DNA of 15,164 nucleotides from Gammaproteobacteria bacterium (lineage in GTDB: Bacteria; Pseudomonadota; Gammaproteobacteria; UBA6429; Thiohalophilaceae). Shown piece by piece: positions 1 to 6,980 of the stretch. The notes below the pieces were generated by a model that worked only from the letters and a program-made list of their open reading frames with translations, was not told where the DNA came from and searched no databases. How positions within the stretch are numbered: position 1 is the stretch's first letter; each line of letters begins with the position of its first letter. Location of the stretch: contig JAHEDA010000034.1 of assembly GCA_024641445.1 (NCBI GenBank), positions 1 to 15,164 of the forward strand. The letters run 5' to 3'. A program made the position numbers and the translations under genes.

Positions 1-424
1 AGTCGATCTCCGCCGGGGGCATCGTCTTACCACAATGTGCACAATTCCACAGGTAATCCGCAGGCGAGACCTGCCAGGCCTTTAGCACCCCGTCAGGTTC
101 GGTCACGGGTTTGCGACAGGAGCTACAACGCACCGGCTTTAACCACTCACCCACCTGCGCCTGTACTGGCCCGTTGGCAGTGCCATCGACATGCAGGTAA
201 CAGTAGCCCCCACCACCCTTCTCATCTGGATACAGGCGTAGCGAAGGGGCGCAACCGAGGAAACTTAAATACTGTAAAAAATGCTCTCCAATCAGGAAAC
301 CGGCAACGCCATCACGGGCCACCTCGGTACTCATTAAACCGAGCGTCTGGAGGTATTGGGTGAGAGAAACCGCCGTGAGCGAAAATGAGGCTAGTGTATC
401 GGGATGTATTACCAGGCTGGCCAT
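1..424 (-). CDS. Zinc-ribbon protein of unknown function, C-terminus outside window
   Basis: An open reading frame on the minus strand runs from an ATG at 424 to the left edge without a stop, giving at least 141 residues. Two CxxC pairs, C100-x-x-C103 and C128-x-x-C131, form a typical zinc-ribbon knuckle arrangement; the second lies in WNCAHCGK. The region before them is a mixed helical and strand domain with no motif I recognise. A GGGG run 7 bases upstream could serve as a weak ribosome binding site for this ATG. The frame stays open upstream to a stop at 542-544, so a start at GTG 490 is possible and would add 22 residues. I cannot name the family. Zinc binding is inferred from the cysteine spacing; whether the protein binds nucleic acid or another protein cannot be told here. 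It is transcribed divergently from the gene at 600. Confidence 0.7.
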   Translation of the reverse strand, partial: MASLVIHPDTLASFSLTAVSLTQYLQTLGLMSTEVARDGVAGFLIGEHFLQYLSFLGCAPSLRLYPDEKGGGGYCYLHVDGTANGPVQAQVGEWLKPVRCSSCRKPVTEPDGVLKAWQVSPADYLWNCAHCGKTMPPAEID

Positions 425-599
425 GCGAGAACCCCAAACGACGAAGGCGGCTATTCTCGGAAAACCGGCGGGTTGATGCAAGGCATCCACATACAGCCGC
501 GAGGTACCTGATGCGTGCCCATCGCTACTGCCATGGGGCTCTCAAACCTCGGCGCCAAATCATGGTATAAATACCGTCTGCATGAATGAGGTGAGCGAG

Positions 600-890
600 A
601 TGTCCCAACCCACGGAAAAAGAGACCCAAATCCTCCAGATGGTCAAAAAGGTGCTGACCGATGTCGCCAAGGAGACCTTTACCCGCCCGGGTTACCGTCA
701 CCCCCTGTCCGATAGCACTATCCTCGGGATCCGTGATTGCCTCGCCCTGATCACCGCACGCGAGGGGGAACTGGCCACGAGTCGCGGTGAATCCCAGGAT
801 TTGCGGCCCCACTTCGTGGATGAGCCCAAGACCGGCCCGGTAGTGGTTAACCTGGACAGTCTACGCAAACCAGGCCCCGGCAAGGAGTAG
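600..890 (+). CDS. Conserved-looking small protein of unknown function
   Basis: A 96-residue soluble protein. I chose the ATG at 600 over the in-frame ATG at 582 because a GAGGTGAG stretch lies about 8 bases before it, a good ribosome binding site. The first half is predicted helical (residues 5-27 and 38-56). It contains one cysteine (C47) and ends in a charged, proline- and glycine-rich tail. There is no signal peptide or membrane segment. I recognise no domain. It stands alone between the divergent zinc-ribbon gene and a 149-base gap before the GGDEF-EAL operon. A TATAAA at 566-571 inside the near-palindrome GGTATAAATACC could be its -10 element, but I see no matching -35. Confidence 0.65.
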   Translation: MSQPTEKETQILQMVKKVLTDVAKETFTRPGYRHPLSDSTILGIRDCLALITAREGELATSRGESQDLRPHFVDEPKTGPVVVNLDSLRKPGPGKE

Positions 891-964
891 TCGCGTGCCA
901 GCGGACCCTGGCCACAAGCGCTTGACCGCCTTGATATTTTCACCCTCTTTTGTCCAGAAACTTC

Positions 965-991
965 TAAAGGCCCTTGGGCAAGTGCCGTTGA
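965..991 (+). promoter_or_regulatory. Possible FliA (sigma-28) promoter
   Basis: TAAA at 965-968 is followed by exactly 15 bases and then GCCGTTGA at 984-991. The enterobacterial sigma-28 consensus is TAAA-N15-GCCGATAA, so 10 of the 12 consensus bases and the spacing match. Transcription would begin near 998-1000, about 40 bases before the GGDEF-EAL start codon. In E. coli the FliA regulon includes the EAL gene yhjH (pdeH) and the PilZ gene ycgR, so such control of this operon would make sense. This is a pattern match by eye, and nothing else in the 891-1039 gap stands out clearly. Confidence 0.35.
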
Positions 992-1039
992 TATACCTTA
1001 GACCATTAAGGCTATCTGACAGGTATCTATCCCACCCCT

Positions 1040-3562
1040 ATGGCTATTCGATTCAATAGCTTAAAGGCCCGTTATGCCGTGGTGGCGGCCAGCCTCGGTA
1101 TGAGCGTGCTGGTGGGGGCATTCTTTGTCGAACACCAGGTGAATATTGCACGCGACACCTCCAGTCAGAATCTGGAGACGCGCCTGGGACTCATCCAGCA
1201 CAGCCGTCATATCCGGGATGCCGTGTGGCAGGCACGCGAGGCGCTGGAGGTCTTCCTGCTCGACCCGCAGGCCAAAACACACATCCATAGCGCCATCAAT
1301 GATTCTCTCAATTACACGAATCAGCTCCTGCATGTGGCATGGGTTCAAGAGAACGAGCATGAGGCCATCGTCAACCGCCTGCGAGAGGCATTGCTGAGGC
1401 TGGACGACTCCGCCAAGCGCCTGATCGTCACCCGCACCAATCCATCCCTGCAGTATCCCTCCATAGCAATCGCCCGAGAGGGTATGTACGAGACGCAAGG
1501 CAGTTTCAATGGCGAGCTGGATATTCTCATTCAGGACCTGCAGGACAATCTTGCAAACCCGCGAACCTTGAAGATGTACCAGGATTGTACAAATCTGGGG
1601 CGTAACTGGCTCCAGCTGACCGCCGTATTTCGTATGTACCTCATCAACCGCATCAGCTCCTTCTCGCAAGAGACCCTTGCACAACAGGAACTGAATGTGG
1701 AGATCTACTACAGCCAGGTAGTCGACACCATCAAGCGATTACAGAAGCAAAACCAGGGCCGGCGTGACCCCTTTATGGAGCAGTCCCTGAACCAGATGCA
1801 GAAGAGCGCATTCGCATGGCACACACAATTCGAGAAGGTAAAACAGATACACCGCAGCAATAACTGGCGCACCGACCTGCAATTGTTCAAACACGAGATA
1901 GAGAAAGAGTTCGAGGATATCTGGGATAACCTCCGTACCATCGACCTCATGATTGAGGACCACTATACCCGCGACATTCAGTATCTAAACCGGATTAGCT
2001 CGGACCAGACCCATATCTTCTGGTTCTTTACCGGCCTTAGCATGGTCACCATCATCATAGGCTACCTCCTACTGGAGCGCATCGTAATCCGACCGATTGC
2101 GGATATCTCGCAGGCCCTACGCAACGAGGCGATGAACAATTCGTCCACCGCCCTGCCAACATACGACATCCTGGAGGTCAAGAATCTCACCACTGCCTTT
2201 GGTGAAATGCGTCATCAGGTACACTCTCGGCAAGAGGCGCTGGAGTACCAAACCCTGCATGACCCACTCACCGGCCTGGCCAACCGAAGTCTCCTGAATG
2301 ATCATCTGTTGATGGGAATAGAGAGCGCCAAACGAAATGGCAACTCTCTCGCGCTATTTATTCTCGATCTCGATCGATTTAAGGAGATCAACGATACCCT
2401 CGGACACCAGATGGGTGATGAACTACTGCAACAGGTAGGACAGCGCATCGCAAAAAACCTGCGCCAAATCGACACCGTTGCGCGAATGGGTGGAGACGAG
2501 TTTGCCATCTTGCTGGCTGAGGGCGATGAGGAGACCTCGCGCAAGGTGGCCAAGAAAATTCTAAAATCGCTCGACCAACACTTTAGTGTCAATAACATCC
2601 AGCTTCATGTCGGTGCGAGCATGGGTATTGCAGTCTTCCCCCAACATGGTCTTGACCCACTCTCGCTGGTAAAGAGCGCCGACGTTGCGATGTACACGGC
2701 CAAGCGCAGCAAGGCGGGATATAGCTTTTACGAGGCCCATCTCGATAATCACAGCCTTGGACGCCTCGCGCTGAGTTCTGACCTGCGTAATGCCCTGGAC
2801 CTGGGCCAACTGCATCTGGTCTTTCAGCCGATCATGGATATGCGGAGCAACCGTGTCACCAAGGCCGAGGTCCTGCTGCGATGGACTCACCCGCAACACG
2901 GTCCCATCGCACCGATGGAGATCATCAGCCTGGCGGAGCACATTGGCCTCATCAATCCCCTGACCTATTGGATACTTGATCGCGCCATGTGGCAGGCACA
3001 ACAGTGGCGCAGTCGGGGCATCGACATCATCCCTTCGGTCAATCTATCTGCCTACAGCCTGCAAGACGACGACCTCTTACCCCGGCTCGACAACCTGCTA
3101 ATAAAACATCAACTCCAACGTGGCCAGCTTACCCTCGAGATTACCGAGAATGCCATGATCGTCGACCCTGAGGCGGCGGTGAAGGTTCTCAATCAAATCG
3201 GTAAGATGGGTATCTATCTCTCGATCGACGATTTTGGTACCGGCTACTCCTCGCTGGCCTACCTCAAACGACTACCTATTCACGAACTCAAGATCGACAA
3301 ATCATTTGTCATGCACATCCACAAAAATGACAACGATGCGGTGATCGTCAAATCCACCATCGACCTTGCGCACAATCTTGGGCTGCGCATCGTGGCCGAA
3401 GGCGTAGAGGATCAGGATACCCTCGACCTGCTCAGAATCATCCAGTGCGATGCGATACAAGGCTACTTTCTACATAGGCCTGTAGATGCCACGGGGCTGG
3501 AAGACTGGTTCAGACAAAGTGATAACGGTTACAATATCGTGCCCCTACACAAACCCGCCTGA
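1040..3562 (+). CDS. Membrane GGDEF-EAL protein (c-di-GMP synthesis/degradation)
   Basis: An 840-residue inner-membrane signalling protein. TM1 (about 11-31) and TM2 (about 326-346) flank a mostly helical periplasmic sensor of roughly 295 residues, which could be a helical-bundle ligand sensor of the HBM type. A HAMP-like linker starting at R351-P352 leads to a GGDEF domain (about 403-565). The signature GGDEF is intact at 484-488, and RQID at 475-478, five residues upstream, is a perfect RxxD inhibitory site. The EAL domain (about 575-825) reads EVL at 610-612 and keeps ITEN, DDFGTGYSSL, KIDKSF, VAEGVE and QGYF, so its catalytic set looks complete. Both activities are therefore possible; which dominates cannot be predicted. 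The start has a poor ribosome binding site, but TM1 follows it directly. It heads a four-gene operon. Confidence 0.96.
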   Translation: MAIRFNSLKARYAVVAASLGMSVLVGAFFVEHQVNIARDTSSQNLETRLGLIQHSRHIRDAVWQAREALEVFLLDPQAKTHIHSAINDSLNYTNQLLHVAWVQENEHEAIVNRLREALLRLDDSAKRLIVTRTNPSLQYPSIAIAREGMYETQGSFNGELDILIQDLQDNLANPRTLKMYQDCTNLGRNWLQLTAVFRMYLINRISSFSQETLAQQELNVEIYYSQVVDTIKRLQKQNQGRRDPFMEQSLNQMQKSAFAWHTQFEKVKQIHRSNNWRTDLQLFKHEIEKEFEDIWDNLRTIDLMIEDHYTRDIQYLNRISSDQTHIFWFFTGLSMVTIIIGYLLLERIVIRPIADISQALRNEAMNNSSTALPTYDILEVKNLTTAFGEMRHQVHSRQEALEYQTLHDPLTGLANRSLLNDHLLMGIESAKRNGNSLALFILDLDRFKEINDTLGHQMGDELLQQVGQRIAKNLRQIDTVARMGGDEFAILLAEGDEETSRKVAKKILKSLDQHFSVNNIQLHVGASMGIAVFPQHGLDPLSLVKSADVAMYTAKRSKAGYSFYEAHLDNHSLGRLALSSDLRNALDLGQLHLVFQPIMDMRSNRVTKAEVLLRWTHPQHGPIAPMEIISLAEHIGLINPLTYWILDRAMWQAQQWRSRGIDIIPSVNLSAYSLQDDDLLPRLDNLLIKHQLQRGQLTLEITENAMIVDPEAAVKVLNQIGKMGIYLSIDDFGTGYSSLAYLKRLPIHELKIDKSFVMHIHKNDNDAVIVKSTIDLAHNLGLRIVAEGVEDQDTLDLLRIIQCDAIQGYFLHRPVDATGLEDWFRQSDNGYNIVPLHKPA

Positions 3563-3580
3563 AGCACTGCATGCTAGTCT

Positions 3581-3787
3581 ATGAATGATGAATCTCAAGA
3601 AATCCTCCGCCAGAAACTCGAGTCACTGTTGTTGGAGCATCGTGACCTCGATGATGTCATTCGCCACCTGACACAGGACCCGAGCTTTAATGAGCTACAG
3701 CTGAGCCGAATGAAAAAACGTAAACTCATGCTTAAGGACGCCATTTCGCGTATCAAAAGCCGACTTATCCCGGATATTGAGGCGTGA
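3581..3787 (+). CDS. DUF465 / YdcH-family small coiled-coil protein
   Basis: A 68-residue highly charged, almost wholly helical protein. The segment MKKRKLMLKDAI near residues 44-55 is the characteristic conserved part of the DUF465 (YdcH-like) family, and the length is normal for that family. The function of these proteins is not established. It lies 18 bases after the GGDEF-EAL gene and 6 bases before the PilZ gene, so it is almost certainly co-transcribed with both. Placement inside a c-di-GMP operon is the only clue to its role, and a link to that signalling is inference. Confidence 0.88.
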   Translation: MNDESQEILRQKLESLLLEHRDLDDVIRHLTQDPSFNELQLSRMKKRKLMLKDAISRIKSRLIPDIEA

Positions 3788-3793
3788 CGCACG

Positions 3794-4081
3794 ATGAGTG
3801 CTACCAATGACAAACCACCCGAGCGACGTGTCACCCCACGCTATAACGTCAAGCTGCAAGTCCGGGTAATCTGGCCGGATAACACCGAGTCCACCTTACC
3901 CCTGCGCGACTTTAGTAATACCGGCTTATTCCTGGAGATGGCCGCACCCTTACCTGCTATGGGTCTTGTTTTACAGGTCCAGCTACAAAACCCCATGGCC
4001 GAAGGTGAGATGCCGGTGATCAAGGCCAGGGTGGTCCGTCACACCCCGGATGGCTTTGGCCTGCTTATGTTGACCGAATGA
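3794..4081 (+). CDS. PilZ-domain c-di-GMP receptor
   Basis: A 95-residue stand-alone PilZ domain. Both c-di-GMP-binding signatures are present: RxxxR as R12-V-T-P-R16, and D/NxSxxG as D39-F-S-N-T-G44. The remainder has the alternating strand pattern of the PilZ beta-barrel and no output domain, so it would act by binding partner proteins. A GAGG about 11 bases upstream supports the ATG at 3794. Its stop codon overlaps the start of the thioredoxin-fold gene in ATGA at 4078-4081, which indicates translational coupling. Being in one operon with a GGDEF-EAL enzyme suggests that it reads a local c-di-GMP signal. Confidence 0.94.
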   Translation: MSATNDKPPERRVTPRYNVKLQVRVIWPDNTESTLPLRDFSNTGLFLEMAAPLPAMGLVLQVQLQNPMAEGEMPVIKARVVRHTPDGFGLLMLTE

Positions 4082-4737
4082 ACGACGAAAAACCCACCAA
4101 CCGTAAAGAGGCATTTCTGCTCATCGCCAGCGGTTGCGCCCACTGCACGGTGATGCTGACCACACTATCGCAAATGCTAAAAGAGGGGCAGCTTGCCCGG
4201 CTCAACATTATCAATATCAGTGAAGCCCCCGATGCAGCTGCCAGCTTCAATGTCCGCTCAGTACCCTGGACCCAGATTGGGGCGGTGCAGTTCACCGGGG
4301 TAAAGACAAGATTGGAGGTAGAGCACCTCCTGTCACAACAACTCGATGGCGGCAATCTTGCCGACTACATCCAGCAACAACTCGCGGAAGGGCAACTCGA
4401 TGCCGTCTCAGTTCTGTTACACGAGCGGCCTGAGCACCTGCCCACTCTACTGAAATTATTAACCGATGATGAGCTACCCATCCAGGTCAGGATTGGTATC
4501 GGTGCCTTGCTGGAAGAATTTACTGGTACGCCCGTACTGGTCTCGCAGATACCCCTGCTGAATCACCTAAGCGAGAACAGCCTCCCCTCACTACGGGGTG
4601 ATGCAACCTACTACTTGTCATTGACCCACCACCCCGATGCCCTCGCCGCGATTCGCCGACGCCTGACCGATGAGGTTGATGATGTGTGTGAGATCGCCAG
4701 AGAGGCGGAGGAAGAACTGAGTAACTACCTGAAATAA
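4078..4737 (+). CDS. Thioredoxin-fold protein with HEAT-like helical C-terminus
   Basis: A 219-residue cytoplasmic protein. The N-terminal third looks like a thioredoxin fold: a strand (FLLIAS), the redox motif C20-A-H-C23 at the start of a helix, a second strand (LNIINIS), and V62-P63, which fits the conserved cis-proline before a strand. From about residue 93 onward the sequence becomes a run of amphipathic helices resembling HEAT-type repeats (about 102-218), including the pattern of conserved Arg, Asp and Leu around RGDATYYLSLTHHP. No signal peptide is present, so it probably acts on cytoplasmic dithiols or as a docking protein. It overlaps the PilZ gene by 4 bases and ends the operon. 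The thioredoxin call is firm on motif; the HEAT assignment is by eye. Confidence 0.82.
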   Translation: MNDEKPTNRKEAFLLIASGCAHCTVMLTTLSQMLKEGQLARLNIINISEAPDAAASFNVRSVPWTQIGAVQFTGVKTRLEVEHLLSQQLDGGNLADYIQQQLAEGQLDAVSVLLHERPEHLPTLLKLLTDDELPIQVRIGIGALLEEFTGTPVLVSQIPLLNHLSENSLPSLRGDATYYLSLTHHPDALAAIRRRLTDEVDDVCEIAREAEEELSNYLK

Positions 4738-4738
4738 C

Positions 4739-4784
4739 GCGCGGACTCTTTCTAAAGAAACGGAAGGTGCACCCGTGCCCGCGC
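4739..4784. terminator. Possible stem structure between convergent genes
   Basis: GCGCGG at 4739-4744 can pair with CCGCGC at 4779-4784. The loop between them holds a small hairpin, TTTCT/AGAAA at 4749-4760. It sits between the end of the plus-strand operon and the end of the minus-strand HDOD gene, where a bidirectional terminator would be useful. There is no clear T-tract on either side and the main loop is long, so this is a weak call. Confidence 0.2.
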
Positions 4785-4807
4785 TACAGCGAAGGATATC
4801 GCGACGG

Positions 4808-5680
4808 CTAGGCCGCCGACTTCTCGGCAAATAACCACGACTGTATCTCACGCAAATCTTGCTGCATGACGGTGACCGTCGGTTCCGCGATGGCGATGTG
4901 TAGTTGGGTCGTGCGCCAGGCGAAGGGGCTGATGCTCGGCGCATTGTCGAGGTCGAGAACCTCAAGCTCAGCAAAATAGGCAAGCGAATTGGCAATATGG
5001 ATCAGTGAGACCTCGTGCAGATTTTCTTGTGCAAGTTCCGGCTCATGGTGATAGCGCGCCGTATCAATAAATACCTGAGGTAACCCCCACGCCGACATCA
5101 GGGCCGCGCCCACCTCGGCATGGTCAAAACCGAAAATGGCCTGTTCAGCCTGAAATATTTCCGGTGTCTCGGGGTTTTCCAGGGACATAATCAGGGCATC
5201 ACGCGAGCCTTCAGGTAATTGATTAAACATCACCAACTGCCCGATATCGTGCAGGAGCCCCGCCGCAAAGAGGGTCTCATCATTCTGGTTTTTACGCTGC
5301 CGTTGCAACAGGCGCGCGGCCAATGCCGTGTAAATACAGTGTTGCCAGAAATTGTCCAGACTAACCAGGTCGTTTTGCAGACTACTACATACCTTGACCA
5401 CGCTGGAGGCCAGCACCAGGTCTCGAACCCGGCGTGTCCCAATCATACTCACCGCCTGCATGACACTCGTCACGGGGGATGGAATCGAATACCAGGAACT
5501 GTTGGCGATACGCAGGATCTTGAGGGTCAGCGCCGGGTCTTGTTGCAGGACCTCGGCGATCTCTCGCATGCCACCGGTTTCATCTGAGGTTAGTTCGAGA
5601 ATGCGAAGGCAGACGGGTGGGAAAGATAACAGGGCCCGGGTCTGTTGAACCAGTTTTTCAACGGTCGTCCTGTCACTCAT
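4808..5680 (-). CDS. HDOD-domain signalling protein
   Basis: A 290-residue protein made almost entirely of one HDOD domain (about 15-215). Typical features are FPPVCLRILEL near residues 20-30, LKILRIANSSWY near 53-64, the block AVSMIGTRRVRDLVL, and GLLHDIGQLVMF with an HD dyad at H144-D145. H114, H187 and the H211-H212 pair fit the positions of metal ligands in HD-type proteins, so this copy keeps more of the HD site than many HDOD proteins. HDOD proteins commonly act in two-component or c-di-GMP-linked regulation, but no enzymatic activity is generally established. I prefer the ATG at 5680 (MSDRTT), preceded by a GGGGGA stretch; an in-frame ATG at 5698 would add six residues. It lies 74 bases after the pseudo-receiver gene on the same strand, and the two probably form an operon. 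Confidence 0.93.
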   Translation of the reverse strand: MSDRTTVEKLVQQTRALLSFPPVCLRILELTSDETGGMREIAEVLQQDPALTLKILRIANSSWYSIPSPVTSVMQAVSMIGTRRVRDLVLASSVVKVCSSLQNDLVSLDNFWQHCIYTALAARLLQRQRKNQNDETLFAAGLLHDIGQLVMFNQLPEGSRDALIMSLENPETPEIFQAEQAIFGFDHAEVGAALMSAWGLPQVFIDTARYHHEPELAQENLHEVSLIHIANSLAYFAELEVLDLDNAPSISPFAWRTTQLHIAIAEPTVTVMQQDLREIQSWLFAEKSAA

Positions 5681-5754
5681 GCCGCCGTTATCCCCCATTT
5701 ATTATTCTTATGCCGGGGAGTGTACGCCGTTTTTGTGACACTGCAAAGAAATCT

Positions 5755-6129
5755 CTAACCGCCAATTTGCTCTATGGTAGTGCGAAGCAATGTGGTGTCA
5801 ACAGGAAAGGTCAGGCTGGCATACACGGGATACTGTTGCAGTAACCGCTGGAAGACATCGGTAAATTCCTGTTCATAAAAGATGATCACCTTACACTCAC
5901 CCCGTCCCTGTAGCGTGGCCAGTAGAGACTCCAGACTGCTGGTGCGATCACGAAAATCTGACTGAAAGTTGAATTCGGCCACCACCACATCGGGCACCCT
6001 CTGCTTGATATAACGCATGGCCTTGCGCACGGAGGTCTCCATCGTTACCTCATATCCAAGCGACTGATAAAGTATAGTGAAATCGGGATAGCCACCCAAT
6101 TCAACGATGGCAAGCAGGGTCTTTGGCAT
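5755..6129 (-). CDS. Degenerate response-regulator receiver (pseudo-receiver)
   Basis: A 124-residue protein with the length and strand/helix rhythm of a CheY-type receiver: LLAIVELGGYPDFTILYQSLGYEV matches beta-1/alpha-1, VPDVVVAEF matches beta-3, KVIIFY matches beta-4, and ASLTFPVD matches beta-5. The phosphorylation chemistry is gone. Only E10 remains of the acidic pair, the phospho-acceptor Asp is replaced by Glu (E52), the switch Thr/Ser position reads Tyr, and the invariant Lys before Pro is Phe (F108-P109). An extended segment follows beta-3. No output domain is present. It would therefore work as a phosphorylation-independent binding module. It precedes the HDOD gene on the same strand and may be its partner. 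The fold call is by motif alignment from memory and is good but not certain. Confidence 0.72.
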   Translation of the reverse strand: MPKTLLAIVELGGYPDFTILYQSLGYEVTMETSVRKAMRYIKQRVPDVVVAEFNFQSDFRDRTSSLESLLATLQGRGECKVIIFYEQEFTDVFQRLLQQYPVYASLTFPVDTTLLRTTIEQIGG

Positions 6130-6162
6130 AATCTACGCTGTGCAAATGAATTTGTGAGCGAA

Positions 6163-6168
6163 ATTCTA
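6163..6168 (-). promoter_or_regulatory. Possible -10 element for the pseudo-receiver/HDOD pair
   Basis: On the minus strand this reads TAGAAT, a five-of-six match to the sigma-70 -10 consensus, about 34 bases upstream of the pseudo-receiver start codon. The -35 region 17 bases upstream (CTGCAT) is poor, so activation by another factor may be needed, or the element may be chance. Confidence 0.3.
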
Positions 6169-6202
6169 AGCTATCCTGGCATCACATGCAGCCTGCCCAG
6201 CG

Positions 6203-6231
6203 CTGTCTCCGGGCATGAGCTGATATATAAT
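6203..6231 (+). promoter_or_regulatory. Sigma-70-type promoter for the two-gene operon at 6266
   Basis: A perfect TATAAT lies at 6226-6231, 17 bases after CTGTCT (6203-6208), which matches three of six bases of the -35 consensus. Transcription would start near 6238, leaving a leader of under 30 bases that carries the GGGGAA ribosome binding site before the ATG at 6266. Confidence 0.5.
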
Positions 6232-6265
6232 GTCCCCTCTTGCCAGGACGACCCGGGGAACACCT

Positions 6266-6505
6266 ATGCCGTATTACATCTTCCGCATCAACCAGGGGCC
6301 GACCGCCCTGATCAAGAACATGGACAAGCTTGCCGAGTTCGATAGCTTCAAGGAGGCCCAGCAACACGCCAAGCAGATGCGTGCCGAGCAGGCTGCAGCT
6401 GATAGCGCCATTATCAAGGTCATCTTTGCGAATAACCCGCTGGAGGCCGAAGAGCGTCTGCAAGAACAGCGCGAGGCACCAATCCTGCGTGAGTGGGAAA
6501 AATAA
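6266..6505 (+). CDS. Conserved small protein of unknown function
   Basis: A 79-residue soluble protein. I chose the ATG at 6266 because GGGGAA lies just upstream and the apparent promoter leaves no room for the longer frame that opens at 6230. The pattern is an opening strand (YYIFRI), a long Lys/Glu/Ala-rich helix (about 28-45), a strand (IIKVIFA), then a second helix ending in REAPILREWEK. This layout and the C-terminal motif resemble a family of small uncharacterised gammaproteobacterial proteins that I recall without a name. It is followed 5 bases later by the cysteine-rich gene at 6511, so the two form an operon. No function can be assigned. Confidence 0.8.
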   Translation: MPYYIFRINQGPTALIKNMDKLAEFDSFKEAQQHAKQMRAEQAAADSAIIKVIFANNPLEAEERLQEQREAPILREWEK

Positions 6506-6510
6506 TACCA

Positions 6511-6972
6511 ATGGAAGAGGATCAGTACCGCGATACCTATCAGCGCATGAACGCACTGCGCTGCCACTTTGAAAAGAGTATCAATGCCCGCACCGCTACC
6601 TGCGCCCACGGTAGGCGTTTCAATCTGGCGGATCGTGAGGGTGTCGCCTGTACCCTCGACCTGGCACAGAAACGCTGTATTACTTTGCTGGAAATCTTAC
6701 GGCAGAAGGGCAGCTTTGCACTGGGCATGCCCAAGGTCGAAGGCCCATTGCCACACGCGAAGGAGATAAAGGTCCAGATGGGCAGCCTGCTTGGCCTACA
6801 GACCGCCCTCCACCCTGAACAGACCGAGTCCGACCTCGTACACGATATCCAGGCCCTCATCAGTGAAGGGATCAGTCGCTATGGCAACCTGGATCAATTA
6901 CCGTTTGAAGAAATCGTGAAGTGCGTGGTGAAGTACGAGGGGCGTCGGCGCGTCGAGCGCAAACCACGATAA
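6511..6972 (+). CDS. Cysteine-containing protein of unknown function
   Basis: A 153-residue cytoplasmic protein with five cysteines: C18, C31, C47, C56 and C138. The first four fall in a region that also holds HGRRFNLADREG and could bind a metal or Fe-S cluster, although the spacing does not match a ferredoxin or zinc-finger pattern I know. The second half is helical and rich in acidic residues, ending in a basic tail. The ATG at 6511 lies 5 bases after the upstream stop; a GTG at 6493 would overlap that gene and add six residues. The GGGA in the upstream gene's last codons can serve as the ribosome binding site. I do not recognise the family. It converges with the antitoxin-like gene, with only 8 bases between them. 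Confidence 0.75.
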   Translation: MEEDQYRDTYQRMNALRCHFEKSINARTATCAHGRRFNLADREGVACTLDLAQKRCITLLEILRQKGSFALGMPKVEGPLPHAKEIKVQMGSLLGLQTALHPEQTESDLVHDIQALISEGISRYGNLDQLPFEEIVKCVVKYEGRRRVERKPR

Positions 6973-6980
6973 ACGAGTAT

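Noticed and set aside
37..363. Plus-strand frame of 108 residues at the left end
   Set aside because: It lies opposite the zinc-ribbon gene, whose minus-strand frame has paired CxxC motifs and natural composition, while this one is low in hydrophobic residues and rich in Arg, Pro and His.
561..580. Near-palindrome GGTATAAATACC as an operator
   Set aside because: It is only five base pairs per arm and coincides with an AT-rich -10-like element; there is no second copy in the window to support regulator binding.
1061..1684. Minus-strand frame of 207 residues
   Set aside because: It lies wholly inside the GGDEF-EAL gene, which is beyond doubt, and shows no domain of its own.
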